A stretch of DNA of 64,000 bases, from NCBI GenBank assembly GCA_028532985.1, contig JANCIK010000001.1, positions 310,001 to 374,000 of the forward strand. Direction: 5' to 3'. Shown here one piece after another: positions 36,485 to 48,893 of this stretch (position 1 is the first letter of the stretch; each line of letters opens with the position of its first letter). A program made the translations under genes and the position numbers. Below the pieces are notes generated by a model, which was not told the DNA's origin, did no database searches, and saw nothing but the letters and a program-made list of their open reading frames with translations. Origin of the DNA: Stropharia rugosoannulata. Taxonomy: Eukaryota > Basidiomycota > Agaricomycetes > Agaricales > Strophariaceae.

Positions 36485-37498
36485 TGTTGTTGCAGGAGAA
36501 TCCAAGTTCGAGTTCTTTGGGATGAGAGAAATAATATCGAATAAGTGCGTCCTTTATACCAGTTCTCGGAGAGTGACTTCGTATCCTCAAAGCGGTGATA
36601 CAAATCACCGTCATGATTATTTGTCACAATAACTTCGTTTTTGGTGTAGTCTATGAGCACTACAGCGAAAATGTACCAGGGCTGGGCCTACAAAGTGCGG
36701 CAGTATGGCCTCAATGGATTTGAGAGAAAAGACGTACATAAAAATATCGAAGCCCCCTCCGGATGTCTTTGACGCCGGATTCTGTATTTGGGCATTATAT
36801 ATTGAATGAAAGTAATATACATAGTTAGGTCAAGCCCCATCACTGGCATGTAACCGAACTAAGCGCCTGTAGCTGTATTTGCAGCATTATCTCATACTAA
36901 TTATTATTTTTAAGGCTAGCTTCGGGTTCAAAGCAAACACGTTGTCTTGTACATTGTCACTTGATACAATGTGTCTTTCTTGCTGTACCAAAGATCATTG
37001 CACATATATCCACTATACGGTCATGTATACCTACTTGTGCACGGACTCGCTGTATTATAGGAGGTTATGTGTCCATAACTTCTTGGTTAAGTAGATACTC
37101 TTTCTAATAGTATATTCACAACGAAAGATACCAGGGCAGACAAACATATCCTGGAGACTACAGAACGAATGTAACATATACACGCGAGTTACAGCATGTC
37201 ATGGTGTGAGATATACCGGTATTAGTTATACCCATACAGCTATTATATGTCAGCCGACACGGTACTAGTACATCATTGCGATACTAGGAATTTCCTATTT
37301 ACCTTGTCCAACTGGAAGTATTGCCGCCGCTCTATTATAGCGCAGCTCTATACACACCTTCTGTCCCTGGTCAGGTAGTACCACACGGTCAATACTAGAC
37401 AACGCTCCAGACCTCAATACCTTGTTCATCAAGGACTTGAAGTCAAGAGTTTGGATCTCTGAAACCAAAGTCTGTCACGTCAGCACACTGTATAGAAC
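36485..37498. other. Arm A spacer between PAN and GST relics
   Basis: Holds the PAN-gene promoter (about 36485-36640) and then AT-rich DNA partly shared with 48900-49760. A stretch around 37090-37290 seems absent from the palindromic copies. No gene was recognised. Confidence 0.4.
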
Positions 37499-38054
37499 AG
37501 GGAAAAACTCTGACGGTTGCCCGCTGTAGTACACGTCGCTCCCCATGGTATGACTGTGTGATCCGTCCACTCGCACCACCGTGGCCGAGTCATTTGCCAT
37601 CGCGGAGTGCCTCAATAAAACCTACATATGCAACACAGTGACACTTCAAACAACTTTCGAACACATCCTGCGCAACATAGCACTCTGGCCGCTGTTTAAG
37701 CTCGTGCTGTTCGATGCATATGCATGCAGTTTTGGCAAGCCGTACTTAGAGAGAACGAGAGAAGAGGCCATTAGACGACCCCTGGAGAAACTTGCACTGA
37801 CCGGAGATGATACGCTGTCTCAGTGAAACAAATTAAAGGCGGGCTTCGTTGTAGGGGATGGATGGTTCGGGAGGACAGAGGGCCCGTTTCTTACGGGAAG
37901 CTCGTGAGCGGATTTTGTCCTTGACTCTTGTTTCACCTCGTTCAAGGCTGTCAAGCCGCAGAAACAGTGGGTGGAAATTGAGACGCAGCATGATGAATGA
38001 TGGAAGGTGGAACTAGGTGTTTACATGAACTTGGACTACACCGCAATTGTGTAA
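37499..38054 (+). pseudogene. Glutathione transferase pseudogene
   Basis: Matches exon 2 of the GST gene at 30667-31466, from the segment coding NPDG to the C-terminus, and includes a recognisable AESFAIAECL (GST: ADSFAIAEYL) and the AEGPF-like helix region. It has lost exon 1, part of the N-terminal domain and several codons, and contains in-frame stops (for example after DDTLSQ). It cannot make a working enzyme. Confidence 0.75.
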
Positions 38055-38205
38055 ACCGTGCCAGCATTACCACCAGAACCGAAGTCCTAGATTCGCCGGG
38101 TGCTAATTAATGGCGAAATACAAGTAGCGTATGTCATATAGCACCCCGCATGAACGCGCAAAGTAGCGCACGCCAGTATTCTCTTGGAGAGCATAAGGTT
38201 GGTAT

Positions 38206-38798
38206 AATTGCCAATGACATTCGGGTCCACTGGAGAGAGAGAGAAGTTCAGTTCCACTGCCCACCGTTTGTCGGGTGTGCAGCAGTGCCGAAAAAGAAAG
38301 CGTGAATAATGCAACAGTGACGGATAATTACTTACCATTCCCTGGCGAGTACCACAAGGCTCATAAGTACTTGACCGGAGCGTTCCCTACCCAGCTATAT
38401 GATGGAAGGTAAGTACGCAGCCTAGAGACAAGTCACCAGAAACGCAGATTCACGTGTTCGTTTAGGGCTGGCTCATACCACCGCTGGCGTCCACCTATTT
38501 ATATCAGCCAAAAAGGTGTTGTCATATACGTCTTGTATTTGTCTCGTCGTTTATAGCCTGCAAATAGGCTTGAAACTGCCTCGGGGTTACCATGAACGGT
38601 AAGCCCGATGAGTATTTCTCTGCCAAAATGGTGTTCAAATAAACATGACGTATTTGACGACCCGTTTTTGGGCACCAAAAATTGGTTGACGCCAGCAGTG
38701 TACTAGGAGACGCGCGCCAGCGGCGGTAGCGCACTTTCAATTTAATTGCACTGGGTGTTCAAACGTTTATGCACATAGGAAACACTACCAAGAACTAA
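38206..38798. other. No supported gene
   Basis: Inner flank of arm A. A short minus-strand frame (38522-38740) has no support. Confidence 0.4.
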
Positions 38799-38990
38799 AT
38801 GCAGGCTATAGTTTACCACTGCGTACGTCGACAAACGTCTGAATTACTCCTCACACAGCTCGTCCGAGGTCGAGTACAAGAGCGCATTCACTTGAACGTG
38901 CGCGAATATTGGTACTTCAATGCCATCATAGGGTACTTGTCCTACATATTTGAAGAGCTGGATATGAGAGATAATCCAGTGTGTTCATAA
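38799..38990 (+). pseudogene. Relic of the AT-hook gene N-terminal module
   Basis: This open stretch ends in GYLSYIFEELDMRDNP, parallel to GYFPYVFEEPDPWDP of the AT-hook proteins, and the preceding residues align loosely. A promoter-like fragment shared with 33260-33310 (GACGCCGACAAGC, then AAGCTTGAAGC) lies downstream at about 39405-39460. It is probably an old, scattered copy. Confidence 0.4.
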
Positions 38991-41375
38991 GCAAATACCA
39001 CCGTATACGGCTATTCGGATGCATACAAATTAATCAAATTTCTATTTCATAGATAAACCGCCGTGACGCATGAAAAGTTCACCACAACGAGAATCAACAA
39101 ACACAACAAGAGTTTTCACTATGTGAGCTCTCTGTCCTTTAGTCTACTTCGCCACGTTTTACCATGTAATTGAACAGACCAGAATCACAAGTCATAATCA
39201 TAAATCTGTACTTAGATGTTGATAATACCGTGCACAGTGTTCCTATGGTTTGAATTTAATTAAGACCAGCTTCAACCTTAAGATAAATGCCTGAGGCCTG
39301 AAGCTGACACAAAACGGCATGTACGATAACAGAGAAAGCAAATTAAGCCGCGCAAGAAGGGTATAATGAAAGTTAGTACTTCTTCTTGTTCCCGCACTGC
39401 AAGGCGCGCCATATTGACGCCGACAAGCTGCTAAGTACAAGCTTGAAGCTTGGAGCGCTGCATGGCACTGTTCGTATAATGAGCTGTAGGCGAGTACAAA
39501 AGCACGCGCTAGAGGTATGGATCGATACGTGCGCGGCGTTTTTCCCGTGGTCAGATAGACAAGAGAGGGAGGTACTGGTAACTGATAATTAATGTTTTTT
39601 ATTTTATTTTGTAGGGCGCACCTCTTTAATCAATGTCCCCGCGCCCCAGTCTGCATGCGCCCAGCGGGACCTTCGGGCGTACGCAAGCTTCGTATCGAGA
39701 AACGATGTCCATGGCTTTTTTATTGGGCTTTGTCAGTCGGGGAAATTAATACAAGGTCAAGAGGATTCCTAGTTTATTAAATCATGTGCACTACTTACTT
39801 AGTCGATCTTGTTACTCGCATACCATACTTATTACAATGCTTGATGCGCTTACTACTTACTTGTTCTATACCGGTTTGTTATTGTAATCATTGGTTAATT
39901 GGTTCTATTAATCTTGTGTTAATAAGTGGAGACGCTATCGCTTACTACTAGAGGGTGTATATTTAAACCAATGAAACACGTAGAGTCTATGCTTAGTCAA
40001 TGATGCCGCTGATATCAGAGTTCCATGTACCGCCGTAGGTGCGCCTGCATAGCATGTTCTATCCCCTCACCCACCCAAACAGCACTGCCATCTTTTCTGC
40101 ACAGCGCCCTTGAGTATGTGAGTGCATCAGCCATCCCCATTATCGCCCCATCCCAGAATGTTAATTTCCCATATGGACCACTGCTGTAATCTATTTCCGA
40201 GAGAAAGTCTGTTATTTATGTCAGCGCTAGTAGTGCTAGCGCTAGCGCAGGGCTAAGCATTGAAGGTCTGCGGTTAACTTGGTATGGTAATGTGTACTTT
40301 AATACTTACTTTGATATCACGTAACGTGCTTCGATGACATCGTGGACACTGCTGATCTAAGTATGGGAGTCCTTGGGTTTAGGCCTGCGGGTCTGTGCTC
40401 CAGTTAGGCTTTGAGACTTGAATCACAGATAGACGCCCGGAAAATTGGCCCGGAATGATGTTTACCCGGGGCCTTGAGAGGCGGGTGAGAGGGAAATTCA
40501 TGGCTCGGTGACCTATTTATTTTAGGCGAAAAGCGCCGGCGGCCGTTCGCGTAAACGATTTTGACGGCCGACCACCGAGTGAGGTACGGCAGTACGAAAA
40601 TAAGCTGCTCAACTCAAGGGTAGAGCAAACTGCCCAAATCAGGGCTGTCGATCTTGAGCTTGGGTGGGTCCATAGGCTCAGCGAGGGCGACGGCGACCTT
40701 GCATGTGTTTAAACAGGGTTTTCTGTACAGATACGTTCCATGCATGCCAGACGTCGATCAAGGACTTCGCGTGTTTGCGATCAGTCTCCGGGGAACACAT
40801 ACGGACGTTGCACGCTGAGCGCGGGGCGTACCGCGGATAGGGGCCGCGGAGCACAGTGCTACGCCGTCTGTAGAAATTCCTAGTCGTTGACGCCCGTGGG
40901 CCGTTGCGCTGGTGGTCTTTTCCTTGGAAGAGGACCAGTTGGAAAAAGGAAGAATGTACCCAGGTATAAATAGACAGAGATGATGGCGGGCCGTGGGTCA
41001 CGGCATTGCGACGGCGACCGGCGAGGCACATCTCAGCTGCTCGCGGACGGGCCCCCTGTTTCGGCTGAGAAAACATGTCTGGACGTGGGCGCTCTGCGCG
41101 AGGAATGCGGACGGTGGAGCGGGTGTTTGAGGTATGTATGGATGTTGTATGTATGGGAGTCGATGCCGAGGTGCTCTGCGTGGCGTGTGGCAGGCTGGCG
41201 GTGTCATGGGCACAAAGGCAACGACGGTGGGATGTGGAAGAAGAAAGAGTTTGTAGAAGATTATAATTTTGACTTGCAACCGAGTAAGAAAAGAAATAAT
41301 TAGTTACGTAATACAATGTGGGGACGGCTTACGGCTTGGCAAGCAAATTTGGAATTTGTTGTTTGTTGCTTCCCA
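38991..41375. other. Intergenic, upstream of the Galpha gene
   Basis: No supported gene. A minus-strand frame at 40678-41316 is long but has biased composition and no domain. Small inverted repeats of GCGCTAGC type lie near 40222-40250. Confidence 0.45.
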
Positions 41376-41473
41376 ACTGCTCGTCGTCCCAACCCCTTCT
41401 TCCTCTTCACCACTTCCCCTTCTTTTCATCCCCCCTTTCCACTATTTCCCCCGCTCCCGCCTAATTCTCAAAA
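41376..41473 (+). promoter_or_regulatory. Pyrimidine-rich promoter tract
   Basis: A long C/T-rich run ends just before the Galpha start codon. Such tracts are typical near transcription starts of well-expressed fungal genes that lack a TATA box. Confidence 0.5.
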
Positions 41474-43879
41474 ATGGGTTGTGTGCAGTCCACCGGCATT
41501 GACGACGAGGCCAAGGCTCGTGAGTAGCCCACCCTTGCCCGCATCCACCCACTGCCGCCCGACCTGTTCGTTGGCGGGCTGTCCTGCGCCTGTCTGGCAC
41601 TTCTAAGCACACCACGGCGACGAGGGCAGCAGCTGGCGGCGGCGGCGCCGGGGTACAGAACGAATGAACTATTTGCTGACACATCGCTCTCCCAGGCAAC
41701 GACGAGATCGAGAGCCAGCTGAAGCGGGACCGTATGATGGCGAAGAACGAGATCAAGATGCTCCTGCTCGGTGCGGGAGAGTCGGGCAAGGTATGTCTTT
41801 TCTTTTCGTCCCCTGAGCCCCGTCTCCGTTCCCCGCCGCAGAATGCCCCTGTCTTCCCGCCCTAGCACCCCGTATGCTCACGATGCCTTTCTTTTCTTTC
41901 AGTCGACGGTGCTCAAGCAGATGAAGCTCATTCACCACGGCGGGTACAACGACTCGGAGCGGGACTCGTACAAGGAGATCATCTTCTCGAACACGATCCA
42001 GTCCATGCGGTGCGTCCTGCCCTTTGTTGCCCTTTCACCAGCCAGCCCATGTTTTCTTTGTCTTTCCCAGTGCGATCCTCGAGGCTATGCCCCAGCTCGA
42101 CCTCCAGCTTGCTCCCCAGAACGACGCGCGTCGTGCGACCATCCTTGCCTTGCCCCCTCAGATCGAGGCCGATGTCCTCCCACGGGACGTAGCAGATGCT
42201 ATTCGCGCCCTATGGAGGGACCCCGCCGTGACTGAGGCCGTCCGCCGCTCCCGCGAGTTCCAGCTCAACGACAGCGCCGTCTACTACTTCAACGCCATTG
42301 AGCGCATGGCCTCGGCCTCGTACCTTCCCAGCGACCAGGACATCCTGCGCTCGCGTGTCAAGACGACCGGTATCACGGAAACGACGTTCAAGGTTGGCGA
42401 ACTGACCTACAAACTCTTTGATGTGGGTGGGCAGCGGAGTGAGCGGAAGAAGTGGATACACTGTTTCGAGAACGTCACTGCGCTGGTGTTCTTGGTCAGT
42501 TTGAGCGAGTACGATCAGATGTTGTACGAGGATGAGAGTGTGGTATGTCTCTACTTGACCTTCGGTATTTCAAAGACACTGAGGGATTCGTCGTAGAACC
42601 GTATGCAAGAGGCTCTAACCCTCTTCGACTCAATATGCAACTCGCGGTGGTTCGTCAAGACGTCCATCGTAAGTCCACTTCTCCTGAAAGAAGTTGACGG
42701 TTGTGTTAATAAAACCTCCCTTCCAGATTCTTTTCCTTAACAAAATCGATCTCTTCGCCGAGAAGCTTCCCCGCTCACCGTTGGAGGACTACTTCCCCGA
42801 CTACCAAGGCGGCTCAAATTACGACGCTGCCTGCGACTATCTCCTCCACCGCTTTGTCTCTCTAAACCAGAGCGCAGCGACCAAGCAGATATATGCGCAT
42901 TATACGTGTGCGACAGATACACAGCAGATCAAGTGTACGTCTTTCATGCTCTTCGAAAATTTTCTCCTTTCATTGCACCGTTTGCCCTTTTTGCTTTTTC
43001 ATTTCATTTCTCTTGTCGTGGGTCTATTTTTGGATGCCATCACGAACCCTTCTAACCCGTTCTGGCTTTGTCTTCGGCCATTACGCGGAGTGGAGTAAGC
43101 TGCGCTTACTCTGCTGAGTACTGCTGTACCTGCGAATCTATTCAGCGGAAACGAGCCCGGCCACTCTAAAAGCGCCGTTCAGAAGTGGTTACGCCGGATC
43201 CCGAGCTGTTGTGACCCTACCACGATGGCGCAGGATGATCGCTGATTATGTCTCTGATTATCTCCCGGGAGGCAGGGCAGTCGCAGCATCTGCGAAGATG
43301 GCTCTCCGTCTCTGCGGCCGTGTCTTGTTGGTGTGTTGTAACGTGCGGCCCTTATAACAGCTTTATTGCGACACGTCATTCGGTCATTTATTTGTGATCG
43401 ACGTGGACGGGTGCACTGGGTGGACCTCGGTGCTCGGTCGGGTGGTCTATGTCTATTTCGGGATGGCGGGGCGGACTCTCTCGTTTATTTGGTATTCATG
43501 CTGAGTCGTTGGTGATCACTGTGATGGGTTCGGTGATGGTGGCAATGGGATTATATGGGCGTACGCATGGCGAAATGGGCCTTGTTCGGATCTCGTCTTT
43601 GCGTTTATATCATCTTACTTGATGATGAAAGTGAAGATGGGCGCGCAGGTTCTGAGGTGCCGTGTCAGCTCTTTCAACAGCCGGCTATTCATTTTCGTTT
43701 CCGGTCGTCCCGTCAAATTTAACTGGTCTCCCGTTGTTCTTTTCCTTTTGTATCTTTTGTTTTGTTGCGGATGTTTCTTTGTCAACCCGTTGCTGACCTG
43801 TTTTGCTCTTCTAGTCGTTCTCAGTGCGATTCAGGACATCCTTCTGCAACTGCACTTGCGAGAGTGCGGTCTGCTGTAA
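41474..43879 (+). CDS. Heterotrimeric G-protein alpha subunit, group I (Galpha-i-like)
   Basis: Seven exons (41474-41519, 41696-41790, 41903-42009, 42071-42542, 42597-42668, 42727-42934, 43815-43879) give 354 residues, the exact length of Galpha-i1. It has the myristoylation/palmitoylation start MGCVQS, P-loop GAGESGKST (41-49), switch I Arg178 in RVKTTG, DVGGQ with Gln204, the NKID guanine-specificity motif, and a C-terminal ECGLL whose Cys351 is the pertussis-toxin-type ADP-ribosylation position. It is a plasma-membrane GTPase coupling seven-TM receptors, pheromone or nutrient, to cAMP/MAPK signalling. The last intron, 880 bp, is extraordinarily long beside the others (about 50-180 bp). The frame is intact. 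Confidence 0.95.
42935..43814 (+). other. 880 bp terminal intron of the Galpha gene
   Basis: The donor is AAGT|gtacgt and the acceptor cttctag|TC. The join restores IKFVLSAIQD, the conserved Galpha C-terminus, so the boundaries are secure. No open frame inside is convincing, and no transposon ends were seen. Confidence 0.8.
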
Positions 43880-46180
43880 ACAGCCTCTGGTTCATACTCG
43901 CGGTGGGTTATCAGTAGTGAGATCTGGACTGGATCTGTCTGTCTGTCTTCTGTCTGTCTGTCATTGTCCTCGACACTGGTGGAATCTGTTTGTTTTCTTA
44001 TACCTCTCTTCTCTCTATCACCGACTCTATCTATATGGCTGTCCCCCTTCCCCTCCCTTGTCTTCCTTCCCCTTCCCTCCCCCTCCGGCCTTGCATACCA
44101 ATTCAATTTGATATTCACGCGATGTTTCTCTTGATTTGATATGATTACATTTCTTACCAACTTGATTTTCATATTTTTCTTTCTTTCTTTCTCAGTTACT
44201 CCCGCTGTTCTGCATGCGATTACATGTTCTGCATGCAGGTGTTTTTTTTACTACTACTTACTTACTTTAGTCGTCCCTTCCTTTCCCCATTACTTCTACC
44301 CACGTCATGTTACCCCCACGATTATTGGCCTCCTCCGCATTCCTATCGCGTTAACACTGAACACGTTCGTTACCCGGAACCCCGCAGATGGTGTTTGTGT
44401 TTGCGTGTCCGTGTCCATGTTCGTTCGTAGACCGTCCTGTTCGCCAAAGGCTGTCCTGTCCTCCGCTCAAGCCGTGCCCCCCGCCCGCCTCCGTACTCGC
44501 CCCTCACGACCCCGCGCACCCTCTTGGACGATGTGATATACGCCTCCCCCTCTTCCTCTCCTCCTTTCCTTTTTCATCGAGCGAGATATGACGACATGAT
44601 AACGATGATGACTATTTGGACGTTAATGTGATGCGATGTGATGTGATTAGATGCGAGATCGAGATGACTTATATGCCCTCCTTCCTTTCCTTTCGTCTTC
44701 CCCCTCAGGTCATATTCCCTGCGCCCTACCTTTCGTTCAATCCTAGCTCTGCCTTCCTTCGCCTCGCCTCGCCACGCCTCACCGCCGTCCTACCTGCCTT
44801 CCCAGCCCCGCCCATTCGGAGCTTCCGTGCTGCATATCACAACCACCACCACCACCACCATCCACGCTCCGCACCGACCTCTCACCTCTCACCACGGCCA
44901 CCCCGCCTGCCTCCCTGCAGTTCCTTTCGTCCCTTGTGTCCTGCGCTGGCTGGCTACCTGACGCGTGGACCCTGCGTGTTCCTCGTGTTCTTGCTCTTGC
45001 TTGTGGAGGACGGGGGATGATATTGGACGCAGTGGTTGGTGGGACGGGTGGTGCGTGTGCCATGGGTGTGGATGGGCGGGGTGATTTCTTGGGGGCTGCT
45101 AGGCGCTTGGCGGGTGGTGGGCAAATGGTCTCGGTGTCTCCTGTCCTTCTTGGAGGCTTCGAGTCGAGCTCCGTGCGACGTGAGTCTGTGAGCTGGTCGG
45201 GTGGTCTTTAAGACTGGGTGTGGTGTGGTGCGGTACGGTGAAATCTGCGCTTGGACGCCATGGACATATGGTTTACTTTTTTTTGGCTCTTTTGCCTTTT
45301 CGTATGGGTGCGTGGGTTTTGTCGGTCAGGTCAGGCTTAGGGCATGTAGGCGGTGTTCATCCTCCGGACGGGCGCAAGGCCAGGCGCGTTAATCGTTAAT
45401 CAAGTAGCATGTGTGTGAGGGAGATTGGGGCCAAGGACGCAGGCTCCCCTTGGAGGCCTGTGGTTTCGTGGACTTGTTGTTTTCCTTTCTCTTTCTTCGT
45501 TTGCATTTATTTCTTTATTTCTTATCTTGTTTTATTCTCCCTTCATTCTTGTTTGTTCTTTTTCTTTTTTCTAATGATATAATTGCGCGTCCGCGCGTGT
45601 CCGCTCCTTATTTACCCGTTGTTGCATGTCCGCAATGTCTGCCTCTCTTGTTTTCTTTTGTTAAAGTGAATAAGGATGACGAATGAGTTTATTATGCTTG
45701 AGCTTGTAAAATGGGTTGAGATGAGATGTGCGCTTAGGACCGTAGGCTGACTACCCTTGATCATAGGACTGCATCAGATAATGAGGGTGCCAGGTTTGGG
45801 GATGGTCAGTTAAAGCGGTATGCTCCCACCGAGAAGGCAAAAGAGAACTCCTGAAGAGAATTGAAAATCTCTGACTCCTTCTGACTCCACCTAAGACTAC
45901 TATTTAGTTCTACGCCATTTTAAAGTCCCCAAAATAGGAATTAAACTGCAGAAACTCATGGATTGAAGTGACGAATATAGACTCGACCGGGAAATGAATC
46001 AAGTCTACCGCTTGCTATTTTCATTCAAGGAGCCCTGTTTGTGATCTGCTTCTTGGCTGAGTTGTTAGTGAGGTTCCCTCAAACAGAAATATTGAATAAA
46101 ATTGGCGAATCCTAGATGATAATGGACAAATTGCTAATGAATGAAACAACGACTCCTAGCCTCGCTCACTCTCAGAGGAG
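43880..46180 (+). other. Galpha 3' flank, low-complexity
   Basis: Long pyrimidine-rich stretches, a GTCT-type run near 43938-43965 and a CAC run near 44833-44860. Frames here are products of biased composition. It may hold a long 3' UTR or a noncoding transcript; the sequence alone does not show which. Confidence 0.4.
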
Positions 46181-46188
46181 TATAAAAG
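46181..46188 (+). promoter_or_regulatory. TATA box
   Basis: TATAAAAG 72 bp upstream of the PAN-like gene copy at 46253, the same spacing as in the intact copies. Confidence 0.55.
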
Positions 46189-46252
46189 GTGGCGTTTCTT
46201 CAACATGTTCTCTATCCCAAAGAACTCAGACTTGGTTTCTCGTACCACCTCA

Positions 46253-46794
46253 ATGTCTCGCACTCTCTTCCATACTCTTCTCCCACTTTTTGCTCTGTGT
46301 CATTGCGGCACCTGTTTCCGCAGTCCAATATGCCATCTACCCTGGCGTAGACATGGTCGGCTCGGACGTATGTCGAACCGCGCTTGTGATCGGTTTGCAG
46401 ATAACATGCTCGTCTAGATGGCCATTGTCGACAATGTCAATGAGGTTGTCTGTCTTCAGACGTGCAACACGAACGAAGGCATGCAGCTCATATTATACCT
46501 ATTCTACGTAGGTGGACAAGCTACTGATTTTTCGAATCCTTCAGGCTTTGGATGCGTCGGCTACGTCTATGCGCCTTACGGAGCAGCCAACTCTGGCACG
46601 CCCAGGTGCTATCTCAAGAAAGATGTCACTCAAAAGACAATTCAAACAGCTGCTTCTGCACAGCCTGCTATGTTCGCTCAGCTCGGAGCATGTGGACAGT
46701 AAGCTGCGTCGACAAATTGGGTTTTCACTAGGTGCTGACTTTCGCTATCAGGGTTACCACTCCCAGCCCGGCTTGCTACTCGGTCAACTTGTAA
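46253..46794 (+). pseudogene. PAN-like secreted-protein gene, diverged frameshifted copy
   Basis: Exons 46253-46367, 46418-46478, 46545-46698 and 46752-46794 match the intact genes in order and length, except that exon 1 is 2 nt short within the signal peptide. That puts MSRTLFHTLL out of frame with IAAPVSAVQYA. The mature protein is otherwise preserved (YVYAPYGAANSGTPRCYLKK and the SPACYSVNL end). Intron 2 again has a GC donor (AAG|gcatgc). It is 66 nt, a multiple of three, and has no stop, so retaining it would insert 22 residues. Either a recent pseudogene or a sequencing error. Confidence 0.65.
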
Positions 46795-47867
46795 TGTTCG
46801 ATCCAGCGCCAATTAATGTCTAGTACAGAACCTTGAGATTAACGTAGTAAACTGTGAATATGATTTGATTTTGGGTGTCTCGCCTAAAGTTCTGAACAAC
46901 ATATGTGCTCAGACTAGGAAAAGAGGCCTACTACTCGCTCTGATGCTGTTGATTTAATGACTCCTACGAGGTCTACCGCTCCGTCGGTCACGCATGTTAT
47001 TTTCTCCGCTCAACGTCGTATGCGGCATTGCGGCTATATTCAGACCGTCTAATTTTGTCTTTTGCATAGGCCTCAGGCACCCAGAGGCCTGGTTCTTGCC
47101 TTTCCGAGATGAGCTACGGGCGGTACGACTCGGGAGACATTGATGATTACCGGCCTGTGGCAGTGACGGTGGGTGTTCCGTTAACGTTCTGCATTACTGC
47201 TTGCTGCATTGCTTGACAACGGAGACATATGTAACTTGTTTTAATGGACAGTAAAACCGGTGGGATAAGCTTTTGTGTTCCAATTCCATGAACTGGGCAT
47301 GGAGAGAGGAGAGGGCGGTACAACTGGAACCGCGGGGGCGCTTCCACATCACATTGTAATCATTTTTTATTGTACCCTCCTCCCGGATCTATCTTGGTGT
47401 ACAACTGTCCTGTGTACGGTGATACATTCTGTATGTTGTGAGCACTTGCGTATAACATATAAAATCAGAGACGATGAAGGGGAGAGGAGCTATATTCTAC
47501 AGTATCCTACTCTGCTCGAGTCAAAACATCTCTTGAACGTCACTTTCTTTCATACTTTACGCCATCACACCGTACTATGTTTTTCAGTCGCGTAACCTCT
47601 TCGATGCTGCTCATGACTGTGGCGATAACTCTATCACTCGAGCCCGTTGTGGGGTATCCGACTCAGGATACAAGTACGTCCATGCCACACACCGCTACAC
47701 CGCTGTCCGCTAATCAACACCTTTCGTAGCTGGAGGGACAGCGATATTCGAGCGAAAGAACTCGACCATTGCTGAGCCCAATCGGGCGTCACTTATTGCA
47801 TACCACGCGACATGAGATGGGCAAGCAGACGGCAAGAAATCGGGAGATGATTGACATAATCAAGTAC
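46795..47867. other. Intergenic, no supported gene
   Basis: Flank between the PAN-like copy and the palindrome; only short unsupported frames. Confidence 0.45.
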
Positions 47868-48351
47868 TCTCAAGTTCTTCTTACTCGGTCACCACCAAAT
47901 CTATTATGCACGTCCCTCATAACAGGGCTTACTTCAAGACTTGATGGTGATGGAGCGGCAGGTCGGCGGCAGCATCGTCTACAGTGTGACGGTCTCCTAA
48001 ATTACAGTTACCGTTATCGCACTGCCACTACTAGAGACTAGGCTCGGAATAGTGATACAAAATCCTCACTTGATTTAACTACCATCACAATACATGACCG
48101 TACGTAAGTACCCCGGTATTGATACACGCACTTAGATGACTGTGTATTGATATTCTTTTGACGTAAAAACTTGGCCGTGTAAAGACGGGAAAAGCGGATA
48201 AAACTCCGTCTGATAGCCTGTGATAGCGCATACGATGCTTAAAACCTTTCGTAGCACGCAAAATCACATCTTATTTGACATTTACAAACACGTCGCGTCC
48301 TCCGACTATGTACAACAGTCTCAACGATGCATACTACAGCTTGAACAATTA

Positions 48352-48893
48352 TTACAAGTTGACTACATAGCAAGCTGGGCTGGGGGTGGTAACCCTAACA
48401 GAGAAAGTCAGCACCTATATAACTGGAGATTCATTGATCCAACTTACTGTCCACATGCTCCAAGCTGCGCAAACGTGAGGGGCTGTGCAGCAGCAGCCGT
48501 CTGAATGCTCGATTGAGTGATAGCCTTCTTGAGGAAGCACCTGGATGTGCCAGAGTTGGCTACGCCGTACGGCGCATAAACGTAACCGACGCAACCAAGG
48601 CCTGAAAATGAACGGTCAGTAGTCCTTCTACTTACGCAGGCATAATGAGTTTCATGCCTGTGTTTGCACTGCATGTCTGGAGACATGCAACCTCAGTGAG
48701 GTTGTTGACAACGGCCATCTAGACAAACGCATTATCAGATGCGCAAACCAATTCAGAGGTGAATGTTTCAGCATACGTCTGAGCCGACCATGTCGACGCC
48801 AGGGTAGACAGCGTATTGGACTGCAGAAACCGGTGCCGCAATTGCGAAGACAGCAATAAATGGGAGAAGAGTCTGGAAGAGAGTGCGAGACAT
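48352..48893 (-). CDS. PAN/Apple-like secreted protein (palindrome copy 1)
   Basis: Four exons (48777-48893, 48658-48718, 48448-48601, 48352-48394) encode the same 124 residues as the copy at 52326-52867. An N-terminal signal peptide (MSRTLFQTLLPFIAVF..APVSA) precedes a small cysteine-rich domain starting VQYAVYPGVDMVGSD, with six cysteines. The PGVDMVGSD opening, the CLQTC pair and the C-x-GYVYAPY..RCFLKK ending resemble the PAN_4/Apple fold, an extracellular carbohydrate- or protein-binding module. Intron 2 uses a GC donor. The TATA box is at 48961-48968. Confidence 0.65.

Larger units (their letters stand above)
31579..38205 (+). repeat. Left arm of a large inverted segmental duplication
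   Basis: This segment is similar, in reverse orientation, to about 50779-57234. It carries in order: unassigned conserved DNA, an intact AT-hook gene, a frameshifted PAN-like gene and a GST pseudogene, all matched in mirror order on the right. Outer boundaries were read at AGGTCTACATTCC (31579 and 57234), and inner ones at AGCATAAGGTTGGTA (near 38205 and 50779). The arms are clearly diverged (8 differences in 71 residues of AT-hook exon 1), so this is older than the palindrome nested in the right arm. Confidence 0.8.

Noticed and set aside
40678..41316. A 212-residue minus-strand gene upstream of Galpha
   Set aside because: Biased composition, no domain, no paralogue, and it overlaps the likely Galpha promoter.
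43880..45700. Several cysteine- or glycine-rich small genes downstream of Galpha
   Set aside because: All fall in pyrimidine-rich low-complexity DNA with no consistent splicing or motif.
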